DNA of 64,000 nucleotides from Thelonectria olida (taxonomy: Eukaryota; Ascomycota; Sordariomycetes; Hypocreales; Nectriaceae): positions 1-64,000 of the forward strand of contig JAGPYM010000056.1 of NCBI GenBank assembly GCA_020736575.1, read 5' to 3'. The position numbers and the translations under genes were made by a program. Position 1 is the stretch's first letter. Each line of letters starts with the position of its first letter. The notes beneath the pieces are model-generated. The model worked only from the letters and a program-made list of their open reading frames with translations, had not been told where the DNA came from and made no database searches. Positions 1 to 11,744 of this stretch are shown here, in pieces.

Positions 1-756
1 TCCGGGATGCCGTTTCTATCTGTCGCCATTTGGGCGTAGGATATATTTGGATTGATTCCCTCTGCATCTTCCAGGGCAAGGATAACATTGGAGATTGGCA
101 GCATGAGGCTTCGCTTATGAAGAATGTGTACTCAAATTCATTTTGCAACATCTCGGCGGCCGATACCCCCGATTGTTCTCAGTCGATTTTCAGCAGCAGA
201 GATCCCCGTTTGCTTAACCCCCAAGTGGTAGAGCTGACCCTGTGTGGGGAGGGCGGCGCAAAGATCACAGAGCGTTTTGTCCTTTCAGATTATAGGTTCT
301 GGAAATCGGAGGTCTCAAACGCCCCTGTGAACAAAAGAGGTTGGGTTCTTCAGGAGCTTCCTGGCCCCTCGCATCCTTCACTTTAGCAGGCGACAACTCA
401 TCTGGGAGTGCTGCGAGAAAGACGCTGCGGAAGTCTATCCTGATGGTCTGTCGCTTGCCCTCTCGACATCCTCAGATGCTAGATTTAAACAGATGGATTC
501 ATCCGACTATATTGGTCGAGTGGGTCGGTACAGGTACCGCGAGGCTGACGGTAATTCCGCTCCTCATTTGCCGTGGCTTCGCATTGTGGAACTGTATACA
601 GCTTCTGCGCTCACAGCTCCCAGCGATAAGCTCATTGCGTGTTCCGGTATTGCCAAAAGGGTGGCCGAGATCGTGCAGGACGATTACGTCGCTGGTATGC
701 GGCGCCGGTATCTAGAAGGCGAACTGCTGTGGATGGTACAGGACAATCATCGCCAT
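1..756 (+). pseudogene. HET (heterokaryon incompatibility) domain protein, partial and frameshifted
   Basis: The reading frame is open from base 3 and enters mid-domain: YIWIDSLCI, then DWQHEASLMKNVYSNSFCNI and RGWVLQE are the central HET motifs. HET proteins trigger non-self recognition and cell death in fungi. At about 355-362, right after RGWVLQE, the frame breaks. The continuation (RILHFSRRQLIWECCE, DKLIACSGIAKR, YVAGMRRRYLEGELLW) is in another frame, so two bases were lost or one gained. The HET-like sequence stops near 750, where it runs into the CYTH-like gene without its own C-terminal region. The N-terminus lies outside the window. The family call is firm; the broken state could be biological or an assembly indel. 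Confidence 0.82.
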
Positions 757-804
757 GGCCAACATTCCCGACTCCTTAACGCAGGCAGCGCCGCAGCACA
801 AAAT

Positions 805-1563
805 ATGACGCCCGAGTACGAGGTCAAGCTCCTGCTCAAACCCATCGCAGTCCTCAGCCCCAAAAAGGAGCTCATGAGCACCGTCGTATCGACCTTCGAT
901 ATGCCCCCAAGCGTCGCTAAGCAGAGTGTCCAGTTTCTCGACACGGCCAGCAAGGATATCTATACCGCTGGCTGGAGCGCACGCATCCGCAAGACTGCGA
1001 ACGAGGACAACTTATAGCTGACGTATAAGAAGCGGTATGCCATCGTGGGCGGTGATATCGACGCCGCGCTCACTACGGCTAATAACGATGGTTTCGACGT
1101 CGGCGACGCGGGATACGAGGCGCAAGTCGAATGGGGCTACCAGAGACAGACACTCTCTATTAGCCGCAAGAAGACAGTCACGGATTCTATAAACATCGGG
1201 ATAGATCTGCCGGGGGAGCGCAACTCGCGTGAGATACTGGTCGACAAAGCACCCGTTAAGTTCGACAACTGGATGCATGATAAATGGGGCACCGGAGCGT
1301 TGGCAGAGTCGCGTATTTTCGGGCTGGTCCCCGCCAAGAGCTCTATTGGCACGTGGGAGGGGATGCGGCTCTACATCGAGGTCTGGCCCATCCGCAACCG
1401 CGCGCACACGGGGATCGACTACCTCGTCGAGGCGTCTTTCAAGACTAAGAACCGCACGACAGCCTCGACTAAGCACGGCAGTCTCATCTCCTACCTGCAG
1501 GACAAGGGTTGGTTTCTCGAGGAGGACTCACTAAAGACGCAGATTATTATGGAGCACTATTAA
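805..1563 (+). pseudogene. CYTH-like phosphatase/phosphohydrolase-type protein with one nonsense codon
   Basis: From the ATG at 805 the frame begins MTPEYEVKLLL, with the E-x-E/K strand pattern seen at the start of CYTH/triphosphate-tunnel proteins. It continues through KQSVQFLDT, DIYTAGWSARIRK, LTYKKRY and YEAQVEWGYQRQTLSISRKK, about 252 residues in all. An in-frame TAG at 1015-1017 splits it between DNL and LTYKKRY. The surrounding reading is intact on both sides, so a single change explains the break; Glu (GAG) would fit. An ATG at 754 in another frame has a better start context, so a frameshift near the 5' end is also possible. The CYTH call is by recalled motif resemblance only. The stretch 1564-1990 shows no gene. 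Confidence 0.5.
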
Positions 1564-1990
1564 TATGGAAAGTTACTGGCGCAGGGATGTTGCTTAATCT
1601 GACTTCTGACTCCGGAGAGAAAAAAAAAGAATTTCTACGAATTAAATATTATCCTATCAGCTGTAATTGATTCAATATCGAGATAACCCACTCACAATAC
1701 ACGAATCAGGTTATGATTTATCTGCCTATGACGTAGTTTTGGCTCTTGGTATTTCTGTTTTAATATTGCACCTGCTGTGTTGGCCCTCAACCGGAACACC
1801 CGCTCCGCGGAGGCGTTGAGTAGATTAGTTTTCAATAGTTGTTCTGTAGCATCTGGGCTCCTAGGGAAAACAAGAAACAGTAGATGTATCACTGTTCTCC
1901 CCGCGGATTCATCCAATGGATGATTGAAACTGTTGATTTAATTGTCTCATCAAGTGATTGCCCTGGAGCGGCATGCCGCCGATTTGTAAA

Positions 1991-2293
1991 TCAATCTAGA
2001 GCTTGACAAGTGATCGATTGGGTAGGGTAATCTTGCACTGGTAGACTGGCCAACAGTTCATCCATCGTTGACTGTTTCTTCTTCAATCTCCGCGGCACCG
2101 GCTCACACTCCGGCAGAATTTTTAGCATTTCGGTAAAAACTTGTCTACCATCCTTTCATAAATCCTGCGCACGGGCAGCCACTTATTCATGATCACGTCG
2201 ATAGATACCATTGAGCACATTGCGCATCTCGTCGTCACCCTCGAGCCATTCCTCACCTTCGGCTGGTCGCGCTGTGATCGCTGGTCTGCGCAT
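1991..2293 (-). pseudogene. Decayed coding remnant, unknown function
   Basis: On the minus strand 101 codons from ATG to TGA stay in one frame with only two internal stops. The composition is protein-like, including PAEGEEWLEGDDEMRNVL, MLKILPECEPVPRRLKKK and STMDELLASLP. No family is recognised. It may be an exon of an old gene or chance; the acidic/basic segments and single frame favour an old exon. Confidence 0.3.
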
Positions 2294-3609
2294 AATGCAC
2301 CCTTACTTGTATTTTAAAGTTGGCTCCACTGCGGCAATTCGCTAGAAACCTGAGTCTTTAGGAACATCTCTGAAAAGCCTAGATCCACTCACCTCAGGGG
2401 CTGACTCGACCGAAAACGTGACTTTATTATTGTCGCTCTGCTGCGGGATAAGCTTTGATGAACAAGATCAGTAATAATGGCCGTGGAGTCCGCAGGTTCA
2501 ATTGTACTACCTTTGAACTACGAGCTGAAGCTGCTGGCTAGTCTTTCAAGGTTTAGGCCTAGATCGAGGCTGTTCAATGGTGGGTGTACTGCCCTACAAG
2601 TTGGATGTTGTTGACAGGTGATGGCTCGGAGTGGGAAGTTCTACTCAACCCGCACGTGCCAGTAACCGAAGGCATATGCAACCATGTTGCTATTGTCGCA
2701 TCGAATTGACTAAAGAAATATGGGACTTTTCGTTCATATTTGCTTACATGCGTTCGAGGACAAGTGTAAGCCACAAAACCTTAGATTAGTCATAAACTCT
2801 CTGCTTCATTACAGGATTATTAGAGAGCTCAATGAGGTGTAGAAGAGTATGAACTGCTATTGGTCTATAACAGGAACGCATCCCGTTTCATATTAACATG
2901 CTTGAGTAGATCTATATTGCAAGGCATAGCTCGTCCCTCTTCTTTGCGTTGTTGCGTGTTGGTGGATGTCGTTGAGACAGGGTTGAGGCTCTTGGGCAGG
3001 GCGGGGATAAATTCAGCGGCTCGGAGCGTGTCGGGCTAGACCAGGTCCCGCCTTGGTTTTAAACAATATTCCGAGTCGGGAAGCGGCTAAAAATAGCTGT
3101 TTACGACGAGGAAAAAAAGTCCGAAACTAGCTTCTGCGTATGACGCTGCATTTACATGAGCTATATGTCACCGACCTCCCTTGCCATTTTGTCCCCCACC
3201 CTCTAAATAGCAGTACTCATCCACCAAACACCAAACTACAGCCATCCATTCCAGCCACCAGCGAAATCGGCTTCCTATCCTTAGCTCTGCCATCCAACAT
3301 CCTTCCCGACTAACCCACACTACGTCGCATGATCCTCCAGCACGAGGTCTATCAATGTGCAAGCTTAAATAGGATGTTTAAGCTTTGACATTTCGGCAGG
3401 TGAGTACCGGATCCTTGCTTGTTCCTGGGGGATACCAGATCGAATGACTAGGGCTATTATCTCGTGTTAATTATATCTTTCCTGTCCGCGTTTTAATTCT
3501 CACCTACCCCTTGATGTAATTAGGACCTATTTCCTGCTCCATGCCGCTGTTATAGTATGCGATTCATGTGAAATGACCTTTCTCCTTTCTAAATCCAATC
3601 AATTTCTTC
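2294..3609. other. No gene seen
   Basis: AT-rich spacer between the coding remnant and the hAT element. Both strands hold only short ORFs (at most 66 codons) without recognisable motifs. No tRNA, repeat array or transposon end was recognised. Confidence 0.5.
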
Positions 3610-3639
3610 CAGGGTTGCAAACCACTCCACTGAATCCAC
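3610..3639 (+). repeat. hAT left terminal inverted repeat
   Basis: Exact inverse of 6965-6994. Subterminal AGTGGAT-type repeats continue to about 3750. Confidence 0.85.
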
Positions 3640-3892
3640 TGGCGGAGGAAGTGGAGTGGATGGACCTTAATCCACGGAGCCCGTCCGTGTAGTGAATCCA
3701 TTTGCAACCATCGTGGACGTGGAATGGATGTAGTGGATGAGCCCATTACGTCAGCAGTTAAGCAGTTGTTAAAAGGGTGAAGCTATTCCCAACTCCTGAC
3801 CTAATTAAGTGCCGCCGTTCATAATGGTAAAGCTATTCCCAACCACTTTCTTCTTGGTCGCACTCCGCCACATTCTCAAGCCACGCTGTTGC

Positions 3893-6307
3893 TCACTCTT
3901 GAAGCTCGTCGTCCGTCATGTGAGCCATCTTGGGGTTGTCCTGCTCTTCTGCTACTGAGACAAAGAAAGGGTCTAAATCTCGAATAATACCCGCCCTAAG
4001 CCATGAACGCAAGACCTGACAGGTCCCAATAACCTGTGCTTCAAGCCGACTTCGCAGAGGTGTTACCATCCGCCCTGCTGCTGAAAAAAGACGTTCACAC
4101 TCAGCGGACATGGGCTGAATCGTAAGGAAGTCAAGGGCCATCCGTGACAGGCGTGGATACTTGAACCTTTTCTCGTGCCAATAAGCAAGAGGGTCACGAA
4201 CCTGGGCATCACCACTCTCATGGTTCGAAATCCAGTGTTGATACTCGTCTTCAAACGGCTCAAGGCTGTAGTCACCTTGTGTTGCTGGTGCTGCGCAGCG
4301 GTTGTCTTCAAGGTATTCTTGGAATGGATTGCTGTACGTCTTCCGCCGTTTGGGAGCTGGTTTTTCGTCATTCACAGCCGTTCGAGGTAAGCTGATCTCC
4401 CGATACTCGTAGTGCCATACGTCGTGAACGATTCCCTTGGCCTGACGAATCCATTCAGGGTTGCCGAACCACTTGCGGTCGAACCACTTCCAGCGGTACG
4501 CTGGATGGAGCGCCAGCCCAGCATAGTAAATGGGCGTTTCGCTCAACAGCTGGTAATACTTATCAAGTTTCTGCCAACCCAAATTGATGTTAATCCTGAA
4601 GTGTTCGGGGTCGGGAAAGTGTGCCGCCATAGCTTTATAGCCCTCAAGCTTGTCAAGAAGGAATTCGAAGCCTTAGACGACATCCCAAATATTACCATAT
4701 GAGCCCATCCATCCACGCTTCCGCTTGCGAATTTGACCATCGCCTTCAAGCATCTTAATCGTGCATTCATAATAGCCTAGGAGTTGCGAAAAGATCTCGA
4801 GAACCTCCCAGTCCTTGTCAGATAACTGGTGTTCTGGCTTGCAAATATATGGCAGCTTGGCGGACTTCTTCGTGGTGCTCCTTTTGGTCTTGTGTTGTTG
4901 TTCGAACTCCACCCGATATCGCGCAATGAGCAGTTCAATATAATCACGCAGCTGAAGCGCACGTCGGATCATGTATAATTGCGAAAGCCACCGAGTATCG
5001 TTATCCAAAACAACGTCCAAAGGCTTCTTAGTCTTGACATTAGGGTCAGGCGACTCGTCGAAGGCGGTCCGCTGGAGCTCTCGAAGCAAGTACGTCAGCT
5101 TGTCAGATCTGTGGATAAATACCACAACATTGTGCAATTTGCCCACTGGACCCCTTTTCTGCCAAAGCAAGTGCTCGGCTTCTGATAAAGGCGCCTGCCC
5201 AGATAGCTGCCGTTCGAACGCGTCAGCTTTGTGGGCGAAAAGTATGCTTTTGGCCGAGAGATTCAGAGTGTGGCCAAAACAGCGCCCTCGCCTAGCCTTG
5301 CCAACGAAGCCCAGCTCTCCACCAATTATCTCCATAACAGTATCGTTGTTTTCCGCGTTGTCCAGCGTGAAATACCCAATCTTGTCTTGAATCTGATAGG
5401 CTTCGATAACGTCGAGGATTTCGGCCGCGATGTTGGTACCTGTGTGGCTGACGCTGAGCTCGGGGACTCCTATCGTAACCTTGCACGGCTTGTTGTTTTC
5501 GTCCCTGAAAAAACAACACACTCCATATAAAGCATGCCGATTTCCAGACCTCCAGCCGTCAAATGAGATGTGGATGAGGCCAGGCGCCTTGCGGGGTACC
5601 TCGACAACCTTCTGCTTGTGTTGGTTGAACGCTGAAGAAATTTTTTCCTTGATTGTCGTGTGGGTAAGGTTTGCGTCACGAACCGAGACCGACGGGTTCA
5701 AGTAGTCGAATATTTCTCGCAGTTCGTTTTCTTCTGCAATAGAAAAAGAATGGTTCCTGGCGACGATCCAGTTCATTAGAAGGCGTTGAAAGTGATCGCG
5801 GTCGAAACGCTTGATAAAAGTGTTCGCAATTGCTTGTTCTCGTGGGTTATGCAAGTCGAGCTTCATGGCCTCCACGATAGACTTCTGCTCCTTCGCCTTG
5901 ACACTTATAGAATCAGCTATCTTTTCAGCAGTGCCTTTCGTCTTGTTAAACGGAGCGCGAATTCCATGTTCGGTAAATAGGTGATTATACGCGTTTTGAA
6001 TGCCATCGGAGTCAAAGTTGCCCGGACAAGGGTCCTTCTTGCGAATGCAGGCTCGACAAACCCATCTGCGCTGCTCGTCCTTTTGGATGTCATATCCAAA
6101 AGGCCAAGCCCAAGAAGCAGTTTCTCTGCTTCGTTCGGAGAGTGCCCAGCCACGGAAATGATGTCGAAGCGCTGCTTCGTGTTTTTCTTCGTCTTCGGAA
6201 GGGGTCTCAGTCGGTCTCGAGAATGGGGTTGGGGTTGAAGGCGTCGGAGAGGGCGTCGGGGACGGCGTTAGATGGGGAGTAATAAGGCAAGAATCGGACG
6301 AAGTCAT
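3893..6307 (-). pseudogene. hAT transposase, one in-frame stop
   Basis: About 804 codons from the ATG at 6307 (the frame is open further upstream but has no ATG). Order: a Ser/Thr/Pro-rich head; a BED-type zinc finger (WVCRAC ... NHLFTEHGI); the first catalytic region SFDGWRSGNRHALYG; the second YFTLDNAENND; then NDTRWLSQLYMIRRAL; and the C-terminal dimerisation block MSAECERLFSAAGRMVTPLR. A TAA at 4673-4675 interrupts WDVV and GFEFLL, while the frame is unbroken on both sides. CAA to TAA would be a CpA-to-TpA change of the RIP type (inference). The protein would otherwise be complete and shares long stretches with the hAT copy at 20956-22318. Confidence 0.9.
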
Positions 6308-6964
6308 CAGTGAATAAAAGCTCGTGGTCGTGTCAAAATTGTGTGGAAATAGGGCAAAGCGTAACAAAATGTTGCGAATAAAGAAAAAGGAGATTGTCTC
6401 TATCGCGCCCTTGAGCTCTAGTCAAGCTACCCCTGACCAGTGGATTGGATGGATCTTCATTTCGGTGAATTCGGTAATGATAAGATATGGCTTGGTGAGC
6501 ATATTGACAACTAGCTGGGTGTCTACAGAAAGTATCCTAAAGTTAAGGAAGAATCAAGGAAAAAAGTGAAAAGAAGAAATAAAGGGAGCTTCCTGCGGCT
6601 CTCTAGCTCGCATGGGTCTGGGGACCCTGACTCAGTCCAGCACCATATCGAAAAATGAATGAATGATGGCCTACCTTTTTCTTCACTTTGCTGTTTGTCA
6701 TGCAAAGCTTTACCCGGCATATTGCGATTTATATAGTTCCTATGAGAAAATTCGGCGGTTCTAACGGCACTGCTTTCGTTAATCGCAGTAAATGCTGCGT
6801 TGTCAAGAGAGTTCATGATGGTTTGGTTGGTTCTAGAGTAGCTGTCAGCCAGAGTTAAGCTCTCACACCTAACCTTGCGGGGAGCCCTTAACTACTCCAC
6901 TTCAAATCCACTCCATCCACTCCACGGGCACTTCGAGTGGAATGGATGGATTACAGATCCACTC

Positions 6965-6994
6965 GTGGATTCAGTGGAGTGGTTTGCAACCCTG
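6965..6994 (-). repeat. hAT right terminal inverted repeat
   Basis: Exact inverse of 3610-3639. It is preceded inward by subterminal ATCCACTCC motifs from about 6892. Confidence 0.85.
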
Positions 6995-7320
6995 GAGTGA
7001 TCAGGACACCTCCGATTGAAGCGTTGGTTTCTGTTTGCCAGTTCGTGCGTATTGTCCATTTTTGTCTCTTGGTTTTGTAGTTTGTATTGGTTTCGTTCGA
7101 GAGAGCAAGAAGTGGCCGAACAGCGCGATCGCTGGCCGCAGGCTCGGCTTGCGTTGCTGTACAGTATTATAGTCGAATAAGCCTTATAAAGAGGATTGCT
7201 GAGAGAAGTGCCGCGCGCACTCTACAGTACACCACTGTGCAGTACTCGGTGTCTGTTTTGCCAAACAGCCATTACACCCAACCCGCATCCCGTTTTTACC
7301 CAAATCGCTCTACCTCCACA

Positions 7321-7518
7321 ATGCAGCCAAACAATTCCAAACCTGCGAACCCAAGGCGAACCCGCTTGGACCAAACCAACAGCACGGCGACGAACAAACC
7401 GCCCCAGCTTCAGCCCATGCCAGACTCGAGACTGCGACCGTTGTACGATAACGTGGCGGAGGCATGGGCTGCATTGATGAAGAAGGATGGTGGACAGAAC
7501 AACGATGGGAAAAAGTAG
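7321..7518 (+). CDS. Hypothetical short protein, uncertain
   Basis: The ATG at 7321 sits in a good fungal context (CCACAATGC) and opens 65 codons rich in Asn, Pro and Thr, ending EAWAALMKKDGGQNNDGKK. The frame is also open upstream to 7087. No domain is recognised. It could be a first exon of the reading that starts at 7705, but I could not find splice signals joining them. It lies just outside the right end of the hAT element. Confidence 0.25.
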   Translation: MQPNNSKPANPRRTRLDQTNSTATNKPPQLQPMPDSRLRPLYDNVAEAWAALMKKDGGQNNDGKK

Positions 7519-7704
7519 TCAATGCCGCGGACAGATCTGGATCAGAACGGTCCTGTTCGGTCGGTTCCGGCACGTCACGGCATTGCGGTAGAGGCTCATA
7601 AGGATCGTGGGGAAAAAAAAAAAGAAAAAGGAGTAAACAGCTAGCTACCGCACTCTATTATAAATAAGTAGTTAATTTCTATGTTGATTCTGTCGTGTAA
7701 TATT

Positions 7705-8581
7705 ATGTCTGGTAACTGCTGCGCAGCACCAATCGACGTCGAGCGTGAAGCTGGAACAACTAGTTCACTGCCTGTCGCCTCAACAGGAGACTACGACTCT
7801 CCGGACGAACTGTCAGAAAACGAGTCGAGCGCTCTCAGGTTTCGCAGATCGGCAGCGCCATCCCCAGAGCCCAGGGATTACTATCTAAACGAAAGAGCCG
7901 AGGTGAGTAACCTGGGTGCCGTTGGTATTGTTCGAGTGAGGAGTCCGATTCTGACGCAATGAATATAAATTCTCGGTGTCCGCCCACACCTCCTGACGCT
8001 GCATCTTGTCGCCTCCCAGACTGAATTTAACCACAATGTCTTCTCCTATCCTAGGTGACTCCCCCTCTTTGCGTGAGTGCTCTTGGAGAACGAAATCGGA
8101 AGCATCGCCCTCCAAGAAGCAAGATACGGGTTCCCCGAGGAACACCTCCAAAGGCACGAACTCAGTCGTTCCCAACTATGATGACAGTAAGGGCCATCAC
8201 TCTCCCGCTAAGTTAAAACACTTTCTAACGGAGGGTGCAGACCACACCACATCCACTCAGGGCCCTAGCCGTAACCAACAGTCTCCAAAAGACAAACACT
8301 GCAGCGAGACAGAACAGGACTCCAAGTTCTTCTTAAACCGCGAGAACTCCGAGGCTCCAACTGAGATGATGTGCAACACGAGTTTCGAGTATTTCATCTC
8401 AAATATCCAACCAAAGCCTCCGCAGGATTTCCAACATGGCACTGGTTCAGCCCGGCAGGGCCGGGGCAGAGGCAGGGCCCGAGAGTCGGCGCAGGCTAAT
8501 GGAGAGCTCCGAAGGTCAGCAAGAATCCAAAAGAAACATCCCAGGAGGTCCAAGAGAAATAAACCCTCTTCGAGAGTTTAG
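7705..8581 (+). CDS. Hypothetical basic protein, probably two exons
   Basis: The ATG at 7705 opens an acidic, Ser/Glu-rich exon to about 7906. A second exon from 8055 reads to the stop at 8581. An intron 7907-8054 (GTAACC ... ATCCTAG) keeps the frame. The stronger-looking donor GAG/GTGAGT at 7903 does not keep frame with that acceptor. The second exon ends with a very basic tail (RRSARIQKKHPRRSKRNK) that looks like a nuclear-localisation or nucleic-acid binding segment, preceded by an RG/RA-rich stretch. No family is recognised. An independent start at 8036 is the alternative. Confidence 0.35.
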
Positions 8582-9141
8582 AGGGAGATCCAGTATTGCC
8601 AGGAGCTGCCAGGAGCAACCAGCGCTCGTGGAGGAGCGGAACGGCGGGCAGGTGGTGGTAATCCATCTCAGAGGGAGAGCCGAGGCATACTCATAAAGGT
8701 GATACATAAATATCCTACTACTGTGCTACTCATTGGCGGGAGGGCCAAGAGGCCCGTCTGAGGCTTTCTCAATTGGAGTAATTACACCGTTTATCGCAGA
8801 CTGATCATGTGCCAACACTAGACCATCGTCTTTTCGTCCTGTTCAGATGATCTCTACGGTAGCGCATCTACAACAAGCATATAGTTCTCGATTTGTGAAA
8901 GATTCCACCGATGATCAACTTGTTTTACGGCCGGACGAACGGTTTTCTTTACACCTCTGCCTGGACAACGGCTCCTGAGGCATCGCTCCCTGCCATAGAG
9001 CCACCTGGCTATGCGCCCCCAAGCCCCGAGTGAGATGTAATGAGTGGTGACACGAGTGGCTGAGTGCCGCAGCCGGTGCAGCCCTTCCGTTGATTCTACC
9101 CCTGGAGCCCACTTGCCTCCCAGCAGGGCACAAGAGCCGGC

Positions 9142-9201
9142 GAGTCGCGACTCGAGCTCCCACGTAGGACCCTCGTAGCCTTCCCACCGAACCGCCAGAT
9201 A
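9142..9201 (-). pseudogene. Chromodomain-like remnant
   Basis: Within an open minus frame (8854-9297) the segment YLAVRWEGYEGPTWELESRL matches the core of a chromodomain, where an aromatic cage and TWE motif bind methylated histone tails. The sequence on both sides does not continue a recognisable gene. Chromodomains occur in chromatin proteins and at integrase C-termini of fungal Gypsy retrotransposons; no integrase is seen here. Only about 20 residues support this call. Confidence 0.35.
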
Positions 9202-9277
9202 TGAACTCCCGTCCCCCGCACTCGTGGCATCCGAATACCTCCTTGATCTCCTGATGGCCCAACCCGCCATGATACGA

Positions 9278-9574
9278 TTACTCTCCCAAAGGCGCATGGT
9301 GTATCTTTCCTAAATACATATAGTATTCAATAGCAGTGTTTGGCTCTGTGCGCTTACAACTAGCGGAGGTAGGAGCACCGATAGAACAACCATGTTCGAC
9401 AATTGATATACTCAAAATTCTCTCCTCAGTGATGACTGGAGCTAGAGTAGGCTGAAGTGAAGCCAACTTTTGCAACACATTCTGGACAGTAGTACAAGCC
9501 AGTGCTAATTTTGTCCAACTTTCATCTTCAAGATCATTCTGTTGACATAACCTCAACTTTTCGTCCACAACCAT
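9278..9574 (-). CDS. Possible gene fragment, unknown
   Basis: An open frame of 98 codons with protein-like composition (ESWTKLALACTTVQNVLQKL, then a hydrophobic segment). There is no recognised domain and no clear splice sites. The right half of the 9.3-10.0 kb spacer holds nothing else I can support. Confidence 0.2.
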   Translation of the reverse strand: MVVDEKLRLCQQNDLEDESWTKLALACTTVQNVLQKLASLQPTLAPVITEERILSISIVEHGCSIGAPTSASCKRTEPNTAIEYYMYLGKIHHAPLGE

Positions 9575-10008
9575 TGAAACATCTTATTGTTTCTGCCGTA
9601 GCCGTTTGCATTTGTCACGATCTGAAAAAATCGGAGAGCGTGGTGTTGGAGTTGCGTTGTCAACACGGACGTGTCAAGAGCGGGTTTAATATGTACTACG
9701 CGGATTGCCACGAAACTTGAATGTGTTTATTTATTGCACCTAAGGGTTTTACCGTTAGTGTTCTATTGCCAATATTAATCCGAAGTTAGGCCACTTGTGG
9801 ACAAGTGATTACCCAGCTGTCCGAGGAGCAAGTGTCCGGGGACAGCATTCGGCGAGTGGAGTCAGGCAAGTTCTGGCCTAAGGATAGCCGAAAATGGCTC
9901 GGTGTCATTTACTGGACCTCTAAGTTACCTATGCGTTATGCTTTCACCGCCTTAGTAATGGAAACTACTATACATAGCTAGAATTAATCTCATCTAATAG
10001 CGAGTAGC

Positions 10009-10887
10009 CTACTCTGAATCAGAACTATCGGAGTTAGAGATTTCTATGTCTGGAGCCAGCAGTTCACGCCAACTGACAATCACTTTTTGCCCGCCTTCTT
10101 CAGCTTCACGGCCAGGACTCAGCTCTAAGTTCATTCCCCGGCGTTGAAAATGAACAAAGGAGACAGTTCCGTCGCCACATCGAAGTTTAACGGAACACAT
10201 GTCCCTGACAAATTGCTTACGTTTGATGGGTCTGCCTTCAATACCTCCGATGTCGTTGAGCCCGATCTTTTGTAGCCTGCAATCCCCATAGTAGAGAACG
10301 TAAGTGTATAGCCGTTTCCTTTTTTGCTGGAATAACGAGCCGGGATCGTCCATCACAAGGTCATCATAGCCAACCGCATACCTAACGTATAGTTTGATTC
10401 CTGATTCAAGCTTGGCTATCTTTCTCTTGGGATCATATTCCGTTTTTCTCAAGGAGTCCACAAGTTGATCCTCTAATCCTTCTGCAATTCCTCTTTTGTC
10501 ATGGAGCAATAGAACAAGACATGCCGATCTCGTGCGTTTTCCGCTGACTACCTGCTTCAATTTTGATCCTAATAGGGTTGGAAGCAGACGGCTGTCAGTC
10601 CTTTGGAGCCGAGATATCTCGTCCAACCATTTCGTGTTCTTGAATATCAGATCCCACCCTTTCCAAGTGATATGTTCAGGCAATAAGGACACCTTTAGCC
10701 CTACCAACTCGACAGCCTGAGGAATCTTGATCCTTTGAAGCGGTTCGAGGTATTCCACGATTTGGTAAAAGATGGTGGACGGAAGATGTTGGAAACGTAA
10801 CTTTTCCATATTTATATGCTTGCAAGGATGTGAGCGTTTGAATAAAGAATGGAAAAACCGTGTATGTATTAGATATTGCGCGGGCAT
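10009..10887 (-). CDS. Hypothetical protein, F-box-like N-terminus
   Basis: An intact 292-codon ORF. An internal ATG at 10809 (MEKLRFQHLPS) would give 266 residues and is the likelier start if the N-terminus is an F-box: LPSTIFYQIVEYLEPLQ resembles the LPxExxxxIxxYL core that docks to Skp1 in SCF ubiquitin ligases. The rest is mixed alpha/beta without recognised motifs and ends in an acidic Ser tail (SNSDSSDSE), common in nuclear proteins. There are no introns and no near neighbour on the same strand. The F-box is weakly supported; a real gene is likely because of length and composition. Confidence 0.6.
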   Translation of the reverse strand: MPAQYLIHTRFFHSLFKRSHPCKHINMEKLRFQHLPSTIFYQIVEYLEPLQRIKIPQAVELVGLKVSLLPEHITWKGWDLIFKNTKWLDEISRLQRTDSRLLPTLLGSKLKQVVSGKRTRSACLVLLLHDKRGIAEGLEDQLVDSLRKTEYDPKRKIAKLESGIKLYVRYAVGYDDLVMDDPGSLFQQKRKRLYTYVLYYGDCRLQKIGLNDIGGIEGRPIKRKQFVRDMCSVKLRCGDGTVSFVHFQRRGMNLELSPGREAEEGGQKVIVSWRELLAPDIEISNSDSSDSE

Positions 10888-11447
10888 TTATAGTTGCACA
10901 TTCAATAAGGCTCCTGCTTTCCTGGCGGGCACTTTTGGCTATGCGCTCAATTGCCATGACATTCACTTACGGCCAGGGTCGTCGTTCCCTTTTGGCTTTT
11001 ATGATTGGTGTAGCGACCAGAAACGGCCGGATGTCTTCTCACTGTACATCACTCACATCCGATTCATTTTTGGTCAAACGCTTTCTTTAGGCGTGTACAC
11101 TCCATATGTTCAACTTCCATGGGCGTCTTTTACTTAGAGAATCCATAAACGGATCTGCAACTTGCGCTTCCTTGCATCAGTCTCTCTTTCAGGTCCGTGG
11201 TAGGGACTTTGAGGTACAAAGGTCTATTTTATGAATTCCCAAAAAGTCAAAAGTGGATATAGTGTCGGCTACATGTGTGCGCTATCGGCCACTTCTGGCC
11301 GAATGTCAAAAGTACTTTTTAGTACCCACAAGTATAGGAGCTGCTCTAAGAAACGAATGCCCCACAACGACAGTGCGAGCCAGGGTCCTCTGTACCTTGC
11401 TCGAGTCTCTGAGGTACACCTGCTAAACATAGAATAGTGGCGAAGTT

Positions 11448-11493
11448 GGGACAGCTATGGTCCCAGGACCACAGCTGTCCCAGGACCATAGCT
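11448..11493. repeat. Overlapping inverted repeats (alternative hairpins)
   Basis: Two inverted repeats interlock. GGGACAGCT (11448-11456) pairs with AGCTGTCCC (11473-11481). AGCTATGGTCC (11453-11463) pairs with GGACCATAGCT (11483-11493). The arms share bases, so both stems cannot form at once. A direct repeat CCCAGGACCA-AGCT lies inside. There is no gene near enough to assign a role. Confidence 0.7.
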
Positions 11494-11714
11494 ATGCCTT
11501 CAACGCCAGTTCGTTTTCGTATCTACATCGCATATTTGGACCACTCGCATGATTTGTATCGTCCAAGTCTGCATCACTCAGCCCCATTTTCGATTGTCCA
11601 GCCAACCAATTCCCTTCTACTGGGAGTCAGCTATGAAGGTGGTTGGTTCCTCTTTGCCCCCGCGGAATATATACAGTGGGAGCATTATTCACACCAGTTC
11701 TTCATCAGTGTGTT

Positions 11715-11744
11715 ACAATACAATACAATACAATACAATACAAT
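11715..11744 (-). repeat. Pentanucleotide tail of the LINE copy, (ACAAT)6
   Basis: Six perfect ACAAT units directly abut the LINE 3' end. The two other LINE copies in the window end in different short tandem repeats. Confidence 0.9.

Larger units (their letters stand above)
3610..6994 (-). mobile_element. hAT transposon with terminal inverted repeats
   Basis: A 30-bp perfect terminal inverted repeat starts CAGGGTTGCAAACCACTCCA at 3610-3639 and is mirrored at 6965-6994. The CAGGG start is typical of hAT ends. Inside each end are many short copies of ATCCACT/AGTGGAT, as expected for subterminal transposase-binding repeats. The element is 3,385 bp with a single transposase gene on the minus strand. 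The flanking 8-mers (3602-3609 and 6995-7002) do not match, so no target duplication is visible; the ends may have recombined. Confidence 0.85.

Noticed and set aside
3602..7002. 8-bp target duplication for the first hAT
   Set aside because: The flanking octamers differ at most positions, so no duplication is claimed.
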